Below the pieces are notes generated by a model. The model was not told the origin of the DNA, did not search any database, and was given only the letters and a program-made list of their open reading frames with translations. From NCBI GenBank assembly GCA_029945855.1, contig JAQSDJ010000075.1, forward strand, positions 1 through 48,178: a stretch of DNA of 48,178 bases. Direction: 5' to 3'. This document shows positions 7,837 through 15,309 of this stretch, piece by piece. A program made the translations under genes and the position numbers. The DNA is from Lacunisphaera sp. (GTDB lineage: Bacteria; Verrucomicrobiota; Verrucomicrobiia; Opitutales; Opitutaceae). Every line of letters begins with the position of its first letter. Within the stretch, counting starts at the first letter, position 1.

Positions 7837-9498
7837 TTTGGCGGCCGGCGGGGCTGGTGGTGGCACGGCCAGCTCGTTGAGCTGCCGGGCGAACTCGAGC
7901 GAGAGCGCCAGGTCACCCGCGGCGTCGGCCGTGGCGCGTGCTTCGGTCAACAAGACCTTGTGCGCCTCGGGCGTCGGCGCCTTGGTGCGCACGAGCGTGG
8001 CGTAGACCCGGAGCGCCGCGGGGCGGGCATCGTGCGCGGCGAGGAACCCGGCGATCTCGCGCACCAGCGGCCAGTCCTGCGGACGGGTTCGCTTCAGCGC
8101 CGTGGCGAAACCGAGCCCAGCGACCGCGGCCGGCGCGTCCCCTGCCGCCAGCTGCATTTTCGCCAGCGAGAGTCCGAGCGCCAGGCCGGGCTGTTCCCGC
8201 ATGCCGGTCCGTAGCGCCGCCAGCGCCGCCGCCTGCTTGTTCTCCCGCCACAGGAGGTTCGCCCGGCGGATGACGGCATAGGTCGCCAGTCCCGGCGGGA
8301 GCGCCGCCCCAAGACGTTCCTGCTCCTCAAGCGTGACCTTGAACGGCCGGTAAAGCGGATCGCCGATGAGCACGGCCTGCCAGCTCAGCACGGGGAGCGC
8401 GTAATAGGCGGCGTCGCCGAGGTTCCGGCCCCGGGCAAGGGCCTGCAACAGCAGGTCGGGCCGGTGGGTGAAGCCGAGATAGGGCTCGAACACGTTGCCG
8501 GCGGTGGCGGCGACCCCGCGCGCGACCAGCGGGCCGCACCAACCCGCACTGGCGGAGCGCAGGGTGTGGGCCGAGAAACTGTGGATGTGCAGGGCGATGG
8601 CCCCGGGCGGAATGCCGGCCCCCCCGGCGGTGAACGGCCCGTTGAGGCCGCCGGCATACCAACCGAAGTAGAGCACCGGCGCGTCGAAGCGCGCTTCCGG
8701 GCCAAAGGTCCCGGCGCCGGCATGGGCGTCGCCGTCAAACCCGAGCTGCTGCAATTGCGCCTGCGTCGCCGCGAGCCACCGGTCGCCCGCCGGATCCGGA
8801 CCGCCGAGATCGACATAATAGCGCCCCAGCAGCCCCTGGGCCTCCGCTTCCAGGGCCGAGGTCACGAGGTGCCTCGCGCTTGCAAAGGTCGGCCCGTCCA
8901 GCCGCGACACTTTCACCACCATCTGCGCCTCCAACGTCCGCAGTTCGGTGTTGAAGAGCGGATTTGTCGCGAAGGCGGTGATCTCGTATCCGCTCTGCCC
9001 GAGCAGGCTGAGTTCGGAATCCACCGCCGCCTCGTTCTTGTTGAAGATGGCCCGGATCTTGTGGCCGAACTTCTCGTCCAGCAGCGTGGGATCGTTGTAG
9101 ATCCGCAGGGGCACCCCGCGGCAAACGACGAGAAAGGCCAGGCGGCTGTCCGTGAAGGCGTAGCGCTTGCGGCCCAACGCGTCGAGCTGGCGGCTGGCCG
9201 TGCCGTCGAGCCAGCCGCGGCGGTGCAACTCGTCCTGCACCGGCTGGTAGACCTGGTCGATGAACTCCCGCCACGTGATGTCCTCGGTCTCCGGCAGCGG
9301 CAGCGCCATGATGTTGGCGGCCGGGATGCCGCGCTTTTCCGCGTAGAACTCCGCCAGCTGCACCGACTCCGGCTGGCGGGCGTTGGCGAGGATGACGACC
9401 CGCGCCGCGAGGTCATCAGCCCGGAGCTGTCCTCCCCCCGCCAGGGCCACGACGGCCGCGAGGCACGACCGGATTGATTTTAGGGCAGTCACCGGCAT
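7834..9498 (-). CDS. TIGR03790 family exported protein
   Basis: A 554-residue protein with an N-terminal Sec-type signal ending near QLRADD. It then follows the TIGR03790 pattern: DDLAARVVILANARQPESVQLAEFYAEKRGIP (split by the signal cleavage), NIMALPLPETEDITW, FLVVCRGVPLRIYNDP, VLYFGWYAGGLNGPF and GAIALHIHSFSAHTLR, ending with VLIGDPLYRPF. This family is widespread in Verrucomicrobiota and Planctomycetota and its function is unknown. The layout (caspase/gingipain-like phrases, a His in HIHSFSA and a Cys in GWCGPLV) recalls clan CD peptidase folds, but that is only inference. The last 120 or so residues are alanine-rich and helical, possibly TPR-like. It is divergent from the fluoride riboswitch-crcB unit. 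Confidence 0.8.
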   Translation of the reverse strand: MPVTALKSIRSCLAAVVALAGGGQLRADDLAARVVILANARQPESVQLAEFYAEKRGIPAANIMALPLPETEDITWREFIDQVYQPVQDELHRRGWLDGTASRQLDALGRKRYAFTDSRLAFLVVCRGVPLRIYNDPTLLDEKFGHKIRAIFNKNEAAVDSELSLLGQSGYEITAFATNPLFNTELRTLEAQMVVKVSRLDGPTFASARHLVTSALEAEAQGLLGRYYVDLGGPDPAGDRWLAATQAQLQQLGFDGDAHAGAGTFGPEARFDAPVLYFGWYAGGLNGPFTAGGAGIPPGAIALHIHSFSAHTLRSASAGWCGPLVARGVAATAGNVFEPYLGFTHRPDLLLQALARGRNLGDAAYYALPVLSWQAVLIGDPLYRPFKVTLEEQERLGAALPPGLATYAVIRRANLLWRENKQAAALAALRTGMREQPGLALGLSLAKMQLAAGDAPAAVAGLGFATALKRTRPQDWPLVREIAGFLAAHDARPAALRVYATLVRTKAPTPEAHKVLLTEARATADAAGDLALSLEFARQLNELAVPPPAPPAAK

Positions 9499-9595
9499 GG
9501 AAGCTGTCGGTTGTGACTGTGGATTTCCAGCATGGTTTCACCGGGCAGCGCCGAGTCGGCGCTTGCCAGCCCGGCCGCCGGCCGGTTAGCTGCCG

Positions 9596-9662
9596 ACGGC
9601 GATGGATTCCGCCTTCCCCTCCGGGTAAACCGCCCCGCGCTTGCGGGTGCTGATGACTCCTG
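9596..9662 (+). promoter_or_regulatory. Fluoride riboswitch (crcB RNA motif)
   Basis: The conserved core of the crcB/fluoride motif is present in order: GGCGATGG followed by ATTCCGCC, then AAACCGCCCC, then GCTGATGACTCCTG, with a short GC-rich stem between the last two. These are the pseudoknot and fluoride/Mg-binding segments of the class. It lies 26 bases before the crcB start codon. A downstream stem, CTGTTC/GAACAG (9660-9665 with 9677-9682), overlaps the 3' conserved CTCCTG and is a candidate expression platform. Fluoride binding is expected to turn on the exporter gene; no U-tract follows, so control may act on translation. Confidence 0.93.
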
Positions 9663-9688
9663 TTCCAGTCCTTCCTGAACAGTTCGTC

Positions 9689-10087
9689 ATGATCCTCTAT
9701 CTTCTCATCGCACTCGGCGGCGCGCTCGGCAGCGTGACGCGTTACTGGCTCTCCGGCTTCACGGCCGATCATCTCGGCGCCACCTTCCCGTGGGGCACCT
9801 TTTTGGTGAACGTGACCGGGTCGTTCATCATCGGATTTTTCTTCACGCTGACCGGGCCGGAAGGGCGGGTCTTCGCCACCGGCAACACGCGGCAGTTCGT
9901 CATGACGGGCGTGCTGGGCGGTTACACCACCTTCTCGTCCTTCAGCCTGCAGACCCTCAACCTCGCCCGCGACGGCGAGTGGCTGCAGGCCGGCGCCAAC
10001 ACCCTCGGCTCGGTCGCCGCCTGCCTCGTCGCCGTCTGGCTGGGCCACCTGGCCGCCGCCTACCTCAACCAACTCAAGGGAGCCTGA
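9689..10087 (+). CDS. crcB: Fluoride channel/exporter CrcB (Fluc)
   Basis: A 132-residue membrane protein with four predicted helices. Fluc family marks are clear: ALGGALGSVTRYWLSGF in helix 1, FPWGTFLVNVTGSFIIGFF (helix 2, with the conserved GTxxVN), and VMTGVLGGYTTFSSFSLQT (helix 3 break and the Phe-box F-x-S-F used for fluoride passage). The protein exports toxic cytoplasmic fluoride as a dual-topology dimer. In-frame codons upstream of MILYLLIALGG fall inside the riboswitch and are not credible starts. The DUF190 gene starts one base after the stop, so the two are cotranscribed under riboswitch control. Confidence 0.95.
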   Translation: MILYLLIALGGALGSVTRYWLSGFTADHLGATFPWGTFLVNVTGSFIIGFFFTLTGPEGRVFATGNTRQFVMTGVLGGYTTFSSFSLQTLNLARDGEWLQAGANTLGSVAACLVAVWLGHLAAAYLNQLKGA

Positions 10088-10088
10088 C

Positions 10089-10430
10089 ATGGAACTACCT
10101 GCTGAATCCGTCCTGCTGCGCATCTTCATCGGCGAATCCGACCGCCACGGCCACCTGCCCCTGCACGAGGCCATCGTGCTCAAGGCGCGCGAGACGCACC
10201 TGGCCGGCGCCACCGTGCTGCGCGGCGCCATGGGCTTCGGCAAGGCGAGCCGCATCCACACCAGCAAGGTGCTAGCCCTGTCCACCGACCTGCCCCTCAT
10301 CATCGAGATCGTGGACAGCGAGGAGAAGATCAACGCCTTCCTGCCCGTGCTCGACCGCATGATGGGCGGCGGCCTGGTGACGATGGAAAAGGTGCGCGTG
10401 CTGCATTACCGCACGCCGCCCGTGCCCTGA
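10089..10430 (+). CDS. DUF190 family protein, crcB partner
   Basis: A 113-residue soluble protein of the DUF190 family, a PII-like ferredoxin-fold group often encoded next to crcB. Conserved phrases are LLRIFIGESDRHGHLPLHEAIV, ATVLRGAMGFGKASRIHTSKVLALSTDLPLIIEIVD and KINAFLPVLDRMMGGGLVTMEKVRV (shown here in family order, each broken by variable residues). The gene starts one base after the crcB stop (TGACATG) and therefore belongs to the fluoride-induced unit. By its fold it may regulate the channel or bind a small ligand; no enzymatic residues are evident and its biochemical role is not established. Confidence 0.88.
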   Translation: MELPAESVLLRIFIGESDRHGHLPLHEAIVLKARETHLAGATVLRGAMGFGKASRIHTSKVLALSTDLPLIIEIVDSEEKINAFLPVLDRMMGGGLVTMEKVRVLHYRTPPVP

Positions 10431-10439
10431 GCCGAGATC

Positions 10440-10590
10440 ATGCAGTTGGCGTGGGCCAGCGAGTTCCTGTCAGCCGTAGGCCAGGCGAAGGCTGATGCTC
10501 GCGCTCTGAAGAGCGCCCGCGAGCGGGCTGGCCCACCTGGACGCCATTCAGTTCCCTCATGACTAGAGCGGAACATCCACCCAACTGCAT
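10440..10590. repeat. Nested palindromic intergenic element, GTGGGCC family copy 1
   Basis: An outer 10-bp perfect inverted repeat (ATGCAGTTGG at 10440-10449 with CCAACTGCAT at 10581-10590) surrounds an inner one (GTGGGCCAGC at 10451-10460 with GCTGGCCCAC at 10527-10536). Inside is a short hairpin, GCGCTC-TGAA-GAGCGC (10501-10516). No convincing gene is present. The inner arms match a second element just after the autotransporter gene at 31246-31316, so this is a dispersed REP-like family. Confidence 0.6.
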
Positions 10591-10621
10591 GAGTTGGCTG
10601 AGCGGTAGGATGTGGTTGCAC

Positions 10622-10697
10622 AGGGTGGAACCGGTCCTCCGCGACCGGTTTTTCCGGCGCACGTCCCCCAACCCGTCCAGAGGACGGGTTCCACCCT
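10622..10697. repeat. Double-hairpin REP/BIME-like element (TGGAACC family), copy 1
   Basis: The ends form an 18-bp inverted repeat with one mismatch (10622-10639 with 10680-10697). Inside are two perfect hairpins: AACCGGTC-CTCCGC-GACCGGTT (10629-10650) and AACCCGTCC-AGA-GGACGGGTT (10670-10690). The same design, TGGAAC, hairpin, TTTTCCG, second hairpin, TCCACC, recurs inside ftsY (34168-34262) and at the right edge of the window (from 48130). It lies between the DUF190 gene and the S1/P1 nuclease gene and ends shortly before the nuclease stop codon, so it may also stop transcription. Confidence 0.7.
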
Positions 10698-10717
10698 CTT
10701 GCATGGGATGGAGCAGA

Positions 10718-11743
10718 CTACTTCGCCGCCTGCCGCTTGATCAGCTGGCTGCGCAGGTAGGTGTCGTCGCCGGCGTTTTTCCAGGCCGTGAGCCAGACGC
10801 TGGCCAGCATCTGCCCGCCCGTCAGGTAGCGGGCCTTGATGAATTCCTGCCCCTCGGTGCTGGTGGCGGCCACGTCGGCCTTGAACACGCCCTTTTTCTC
10901 CAGCGCGTAGAGCGGCTCGACGAATTTGTTCTGCGCGATGAGATAATGCATGGTGGCCACGAAGAAGGGGTCGCGCTTGTCGGGCTGGGCGGCCAGTTCC
11001 AGCGGCTGCGCCGGCCCGACCCGCGGCATGACATCCGCAAGCTTGATCCCGGCCTTGGCGGCGAAACCGCCGTCGATCCAGCTGTGGATGCCGTTCCACT
11101 TGGTGTAGCCGTTCGGGTTGTCGCCCACCCAGCCGTTGTGGTGCATGGTGGTGTGCAACGGTTGCGCGCAATCGCCGACGAAGTGACCCATCACGCCCAT
11201 GACGTAGAGGAGGTTGGCCCGGGCGTTGGCGACTTCCTCGGGGGTGCCGAGTTCTTCCAGCACCTTCAGGTAGGAGAAGCCCGATTTCAGCCGGCCGTAA
11301 TACTCGGTGATGGCCCACGGGGCGAACCCGGGCCATTCGCGCGTGTGATCGGAGTTCTTCGCCGGATCGATCATCGGGAATTTTTCCAGATGCGTGGCGC
11401 GGCCGGCGGCAAACTGCAGGATGAAGTCGTAGCGGAACGATGTGACCTTGGCGAGGTCGAGGCCCGCGTCGGGAATCTGCTCAAGGTCGCAGAAATGGTC
11501 GCTCCCGCTGCCGCCGGATTGCTTCAGCGTCAGATCGGCCACATTCTTCCAGCGGTCGGGTTCGCCGGCGAGAAAGGCGATGCGCTCGGTGTTGGCCGCT
11601 TCGCGCACGAAGGCCGGGAAATCAGCGGGCAGCGCCGCGACGGCGAGCTGGTTGACGATGCGATGGCCCTCGTAGTCCCAGGCGTGAACCGTGGCGGCAG
11701 CGAGCAGCGCGCCCAGAAAGATCGTGCGGGTGAATTTGTGCAT
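10718..11743 (-). CDS. S1/P1-type zinc-dependent nuclease, exported
   Basis: A 341-residue exported nuclease. The signal peptide ends at Ala21, so the mature protein begins with Trp22 (WDYEGHRIV), as in P1 nuclease where the N-terminal Trp amine binds zinc. Further zinc ligands of the family are visible: His27, the region GSDHFCDLEQIP, HFVGDCAQPLHTT (the H-x3-D-x5-H cluster) and GIHSWIDGGF (H-x3-D). Such enzymes cut single-stranded DNA and RNA and remove 3'-phosphates outside the cytoplasm, probably to obtain nucleotides or phosphate. An in-frame start nine codons upstream would hide the signal peptide and was rejected. It stands alone between two repeat-filled spacers. Confidence 0.9.
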   Translation of the reverse strand: MHKFTRTIFLGALLAAATVHAWDYEGHRIVNQLAVAALPADFPAFVREAANTERIAFLAGEPDRWKNVADLTLKQSGGSGSDHFCDLEQIPDAGLDLAKVTSFRYDFILQFAAGRATHLEKFPMIDPAKNSDHTREWPGFAPWAITEYYGRLKSGFSYLKVLEELGTPEEVANARANLLYVMGVMGHFVGDCAQPLHTTMHHNGWVGDNPNGYTKWNGIHSWIDGGFAAKAGIKLADVMPRVGPAQPLELAAQPDKRDPFFVATMHYLIAQNKFVEPLYALEKKGVFKADVAATSTEGQEFIKARYLTGGQMLASVWLTAWKNAGDDTYLRSQLIKRQAAK

Positions 11744-11856
11744 AAACCAAGGCTCTAGCAGCTTTGCCATGCTGTGCGAAGCGAAGAATCCAAAATGATG
11801 GGCGCGGCGGTCATCTCACTGGTATATTCGCTGCGCCGCCAATGCCCCCCCTGTTT

Positions 11857-11938
11857 GTCATTCTGAACGCAGTGAAGAATCCAGAGTGATGTCCGCCGGT
11901 GGTAGTCCTGCTGGATCCTTCGCACGGCTCAGGATGAC
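11857..11938. repeat. 82-bp palindromic intergenic repeat (GTCATTCTGA family), copy 1
   Basis: The ends GTCATTCTGAACGCAGTGAA and the reverse complement of its right end form a long imperfect inverted repeat around a GC-rich centre. An element of exactly the same length and layout occurs at 33417-33498. A half-copy with the core GCGAAGAATCC precedes it at about 11778-11792. No gene is seen in the 263 bases between the nuclease start and the amidase stop; this element and the half-copy fill most of it. Confidence 0.75.
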
Positions 11939-12006
11939 GGCCGGCACGTTCTTTGTTGGGTGCACCCAAGTCGGCTCTGACTTGGTCAGGGGCCCTGCAT
12001 GACAGA

Positions 12007-13140
12007 CTATCTGGATTTGGCCGCTTCCGGACCCGCGGCGGCCCGCAGCGCGGCCAGGGTTGCGGCGTAATCCGTGACTCCGTCGGCCAGCGCCTCGGCG
12101 ATCTGCTGGCGGTATTCCGGCGTGGCGATGAGGCGGGCCTCGGCGTCGTTGGAGAGATAGCCGCATTCGACGAGCACGCCGGGACAGTCCAGCATGCGCA
12201 GCACGGCCTGCCGGGCGTGCTTGTAGCCGCGATCGGGGACTTTCAGGCCCGTGATCATCGCCCGGTGCAGGTTTTCGCCAAAAAGCAGGTTGGCGTAATC
12301 GAACCGGTTGCCCGGGAAAGCCGTCCTCGTCATCTCGTCGCCCTGGTCGTCGCCGGCGGAGTTCATGAACTGTGGTGCGAGGCTGTAGGTCTCGACGCCG
12401 GCGATGGACTCGGGCGCCGCGTTGAAGTGGATGCTGAGGAAGAGGTCGGCCTTCGCTCGGTTGGCCGTGATATTGCGCATGAGCAGGTCGGTCTTCTTGT
12501 CCTTGGCGAGTTCGGTGTCCTTGTCCCGGATCAGGAGCACGCGCCAGCCGCCCAGTTCCAGGAGTTTCTTGAGCCGCAGGGCGACATCGAGCGTGAAGGT
12601 CTTTTCATTCAGCTTCAGTTTCAGGTTTTGCGTGCCGGGATCGATGCCGCCGTGGCCGGGGTCGAGCACGATGAGCTTGGGCGCGGCCGCGGGCAACGCC
12701 GCGAGGTGATTGGCGGGACGGAGCAGCGGCGCCACGATCTTGAGGACGTCGAGCTGGCTGACCCAGAGACTGTCCTTGTGCAGGACCGCCGGGGCGCCGA
12801 GGAAGACGCGCAGGCCGTCGAAATAAAAATCCTTCTGGTTGCCCTCGAACGTGAACCGCGCACCGCGCGCGTCGCTGAGCGCCATGACCGCCTCGCCCTT
12901 CGTCCAGGCGGCCTTGAGGCCGAAGTGTTTCGCGAGGTCGCGCGCACTGACATGGTCGATGCCCCGCAGTTTGGTCGTGGCCCACAGGATGGAGGCGGCC
13001 GGCCGCGTGGGGGCGGTCCGGGACGGCAGTGGAGCCGTTTCCACCCGGGCCGGCGCGGGCTGGGCCGGCGCAACGCACGCGGTCAAGGCAACCAGAACCA
13101 ACATCAGGATACAGGCCGGGCGCGATCTCATGGCATCCAT
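12007..13140 (-). CDS. N-acetylmuramoyl-L-alanine amidase (Amidase_3), probable lipoprotein
   Basis: A 377-residue cell-wall hydrolase that cleaves the bond between N-acetylmuramic acid and the stem peptide. A signal with lipobox LTAC near residue 22 suggests outer-membrane or periplasmic anchoring. An N-terminal domain (around 50-150), perhaps related to copper-amine-oxidase-N or AMIN-like folds, precedes the catalytic domain. All zinc and catalytic residues are seen: LDPGHGGIDPG (His), LNEKTFTLDVA (Glu), LSIHFNAAP (His) and VLVECGYLSN (Glu). The chosen ATG has GGAG eight bases upstream. A GTG at 13149 would overlap the stop of the upstream paralogue, so translation may be coupled. It is the second of two tandem amidases. 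Confidence 0.9.
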   Translation of the reverse strand: MDAMRSRPACILMLVLVALTACVAPAQPAPARVETAPLPSRTAPTRPAASILWATTKLRGIDHVSARDLAKHFGLKAAWTKGEAVMALSDARGARFTFEGNQKDFYFDGLRVFLGAPAVLHKDSLWVSQLDVLKIVAPLLRPANHLAALPAAAPKLIVLDPGHGGIDPGTQNLKLKLNEKTFTLDVALRLKKLLELGGWRVLLIRDKDTELAKDKKTDLLMRNITANRAKADLFLSIHFNAAPESIAGVETYSLAPQFMNSAGDDQGDEMTRTAFPGNRFDYANLLFGENLHRAMITGLKVPDRGYKHARQAVLRMLDCPGVLVECGYLSNDAEARLIATPEYRQQIAEALADGVTDYAATLAALRAAAGPEAAKSR

Positions 13141-13145
13141 CGCGC

Positions 13146-14159
13146 TCACTCCACCGCGGCCGCTTCGCGCAAGCGGGCGCCATAGTCATCGATCCCCTCC
13201 CCGATCGCCTCGGCAATAACCTGCCGGTAGGAAGGAGTGCTGATCTTGCGGGCCTCGGCCGGGTTGGAGAGGAATCCCGCCTCGATGAGCACGGCTGGAC
13301 ACTCGCTGGGGCGCAGCACGGCGAAGCGCGCGCGCTTCAGACCGCGGTCAACCGCCCCGAGTTCGGCCAGCAGCTTGCGGTGGATCGCGGCGCTGAGCAC
13401 CGCATTCCAATGATCCTGGCGGTTGCCCGGATAGACCGTGCGGTCCCGCGGCGACATCGCGGTCGAGCTCTGGCCGGCGGGGGTGAGCGCGTAGGTTTCG
13501 ATCCCGCTGACCGTGGGGTTGCCGGGCAGGGAATTGAAATGGATGCTGATGAACAGGTCGGCATCCGCCCGGTTGGCCAGTTCGATCCGGCGCCGCAAGT
13601 CCGTGACCTGTGTGCGGGCCAGGCGGACATCGCTGGTGCGCGTGAGCATCACCCGGTAGCCCCGCTGCACCAGATCCTGCTGCAACCGCCGGGCCACATC
13701 GAGCGTGAAGGTCTTTTCCTGGAGCTGCCGGCTTCCGGTGCCGGGATCGCTGCCGCCGTGACCGGGGTCGATGACGATGAACTCGAGGGCACCCGGGGCC
13801 GGAACCGCCAGCGGGTCCAGCAACGGCCGGATGACGGCCGTGTGATCCGTCGGCGAAAGATAGAGCGCATTACCGGAAGCCAGGACCGGCTCGCCAAGGA
13901 AGAGGCGGATGCCGTTCCACGCCGCTTCGCGGCTCCCCGCCTCGAATGACAGGGTCGTCCACCGGCTGCGCAGGTGGAGCTGGCGGCCCGGGCCCGGCCC
14001 GCTGGCCTGCAGGCCGTAGCTCCGGCCTAATTCGTCTATCCGGGTGAAACCCTTCCCCGGGGATTTCGCGAGACCGGCCAAGGCGGTGTCCGCCCCCAGG
14101 CCCAAGACAATCCATAGCACCAGCCAGGTCAGCCGGCGGAAAGCGGGAAACCGCGCCAT
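13146..14159 (-). CDS. N-acetylmuramoyl-L-alanine amidase (Amidase_3), paralogue
   Basis: A 337-residue amidase with an N-terminal signal (LTWLVLWIVLGLGADTALA) and no lipobox, so probably soluble in the periplasm, unlike its lipoprotein neighbour. The catalytic residues are complete: IDPGHGGSDPGTGS, LQEKTFTLDVARRL, ISIHFNSLPGNP and VLIEAGFLSN. The N-terminal 120 residues resemble those of the downstream paralogue in layout (a FEAGSREAAWNGIRLFLGEPV strand-rich stretch against FEGNQKDFYFDGLRVFLGAP), so the pair arose by duplication. It starts 14 bases after the infC stop and overlaps the possible GTG start of the next amidase, so infC and both amidases form one transcription unit. Confidence 0.9.
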   Translation of the reverse strand: MARFPAFRRLTWLVLWIVLGLGADTALAGLAKSPGKGFTRIDELGRSYGLQASGPGPGRQLHLRSRWTTLSFEAGSREAAWNGIRLFLGEPVLASGNALYLSPTDHTAVIRPLLDPLAVPAPGALEFIVIDPGHGGSDPGTGSRQLQEKTFTLDVARRLQQDLVQRGYRVMLTRTSDVRLARTQVTDLRRRIELANRADADLFISIHFNSLPGNPTVSGIETYALTPAGQSSTAMSPRDRTVYPGNRQDHWNAVLSAAIHRKLLAELGAVDRGLKRARFAVLRPSECPAVLIEAGFLSNPAEARKISTPSYRQVIAEAIGEGIDDYGARLREAAAVE

Positions 14160-14173
14160 CGGGATGATCCGGC

Positions 14174-14827
14174 TCAGCCCTCGGGGGGCGGCGGCGTGGT
14201 CGGAGCAGAGGCCGGGGCCGTCTCGCGGACGTGGAACTTGGGCTTGCGCTTGTTGACGGGCAGCGGCGAAAGCATGACGTTGATCTGCTTGCCGTTCAGC
14301 TTCGGCGGAGAGTCGGGCGTGCCCATGGTCTCGAGGTCGGTGAGCGCGCGCTTCATCACCTCGAAGCCCATCTCGGTGTGGGCCATCTCGCGGCCGCGGA
14401 ACTTGAGGCGGAGCTTCACCTTGTTGCCGTGGTCGAGGAACTCCTCGGCGTGGCGGACCTTCGTGTTGAAGTCGCCCTTCTCGATGCGGACGGTGAACTC
14501 GATCTCCTTGAGCTTCGCGCCGGCGGGCTTGCTGTGCGCGTGCTTCTTCTGTTCCTCGTAGACGTATTTGCCGAAATCCATGATGCGGCAGACCGGCGGC
14601 GTGGCGGCGGCGGCGACCTCGACCAGGTCGAGGTTGAACTGCAGCGCGAGCGAGATGGCCTTCGGCGTGTCCATGATGCCGAGCTGGCGGCCCTCGGGAC
14701 TGATCACGCGCACCTGCGGCGACTTGATCCGCATGTTGCGGCGGATGGCGGCGAAGGGGTCGTTGTTGCGACGGTTGTCGCGATTATAGGGGGGGCGGCC
14801 GCCGGGCGAAGAAGAAGGAAGTGCCAT
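14174..14827 (-). CDS. infC: Translation initiation factor IF-3
   Basis: A 217-residue factor that binds the 30S subunit and checks start-codon and initiator-tRNA pairing. IF-3 marks are clear: RIKSPQVRVISPEGRQLGIM, ALQFNLDLVEVAAAATPPVC and RIMDFGKYVYEEQKK in the N-domain, then EIEFTVRIEKGDFNTKVRHA and KLRLKFRGREMAHTEMG in the C-domain. It carries an extra Arg/Asn-rich N-terminus (about 30 residues) and a Pro-rich C-terminal tail after KRKPKFHVRE, both longer than in E. coli. Normally infC is followed by rpmI and rplT; here the two amidase genes follow instead. The ATG start rather than the AUU of enterobacteria suggests that the usual start-codon autoregulation does not apply. Confidence 0.93.
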   Translation of the reverse strand: MALPSSSPGGRPPYNRDNRRNNDPFAAIRRNMRIKSPQVRVISPEGRQLGIMDTPKAISLALQFNLDLVEVAAAATPPVCRIMDFGKYVYEEQKKHAHSKPAGAKLKEIEFTVRIEKGDFNTKVRHAEEFLDHGNKVKLRLKFRGREMAHTEMGFEVMKRALTDLETMGTPDSPPKLNGKQINVMLSPLPVNKRKPKFHVRETAPASAPTTPPPPEG

Positions 14828-14923
14828 TCAGGTTTAAGGGATTGCGAGGAAGTGGGTCGGCGCTGTTTTTGCCTCTATGCCGCAGGATGACAACACCTAT
14901 TATTCCGAGGGAAAACGGCTGGA

Positions 14924-15307
14924 TCAGACGCTGAAGCTCTCTCCGCAGGAGCAACTTGCCTTGGCGTTCGGGTTGGAGAACTTGAATCCCCCCGCCACCA
15001 TCTTCGCGGAGTAGTCGAGCTGCGTGCCCTTGAGGTAGAGGGCGGTCTTGGGATCGACCACCACCGGGACCCCGGCGGAGCGCACCAGAATGTCGCCCCT
15101 CCGCGGCTCGGGCACAAACTTCAGCTTGTAGCTCAAGCCGTTGCACCCGCCGCCCGTGATGGCGATGCGCAGGTAGTCGCCCTGCTTTTCGCGCGCGATG
15201 AGCGCCGCAACCTTCTCGCCCGCGGCGCCAGTCAGGCGGACGAGATTCTCGGTGCCCTCACGGATGCCCTCGGGTGGCTGGATTGTGGCGGTAGCGGTCA
15301 CGGCCAC
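14924..15307 (-). CDS. A-type iron-sulfur cluster carrier (IscA/ErpA/HesB family)
   Basis: A 127-residue protein that receives and hands on Fe-S clusters. The three invariant Cys are present: one in ITGGGCNGLSYKLKF and two in the C-terminal ASCSCGESFSV. The core LVRLTGAAGEKVAALI and GDILVRSAGVPVVVDPKTAL also fit. The N-terminus is about 20 residues longer than in E. coli IscA. No isc or suf genes are adjacent. The gene starts two bases from the pdxA stop region, so it probably follows pdxA in the same unit, with infC transcribed after it across a spacer of about 100 bases. ErpA versus IscA cannot be decided from sequence alone. Confidence 0.9.
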   Translation of the reverse strand: MAVTATATIQPPEGIREGTENLVRLTGAAGEKVAALIAREKQGDYLRIAITGGGCNGLSYKLKFVPEPRRGDILVRSAGVPVVVDPKTALYLKGTQLDYSAKMVAGGFKFSNPNAKASCSCGESFSV

Positions 15308-15309
15308 AC

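Noticed and set aside
9641-9688. Upstream extension of crcB by 16 codons
   Set aside because: The extension overlaps the conserved 3' part of the fluoride riboswitch and is not conserved in CrcB.
9416-10360. Minus-strand frame covering the riboswitch and crcB
   Set aside because: The riboswitch, crcB and DUF190 on the plus strand explain the region fully.
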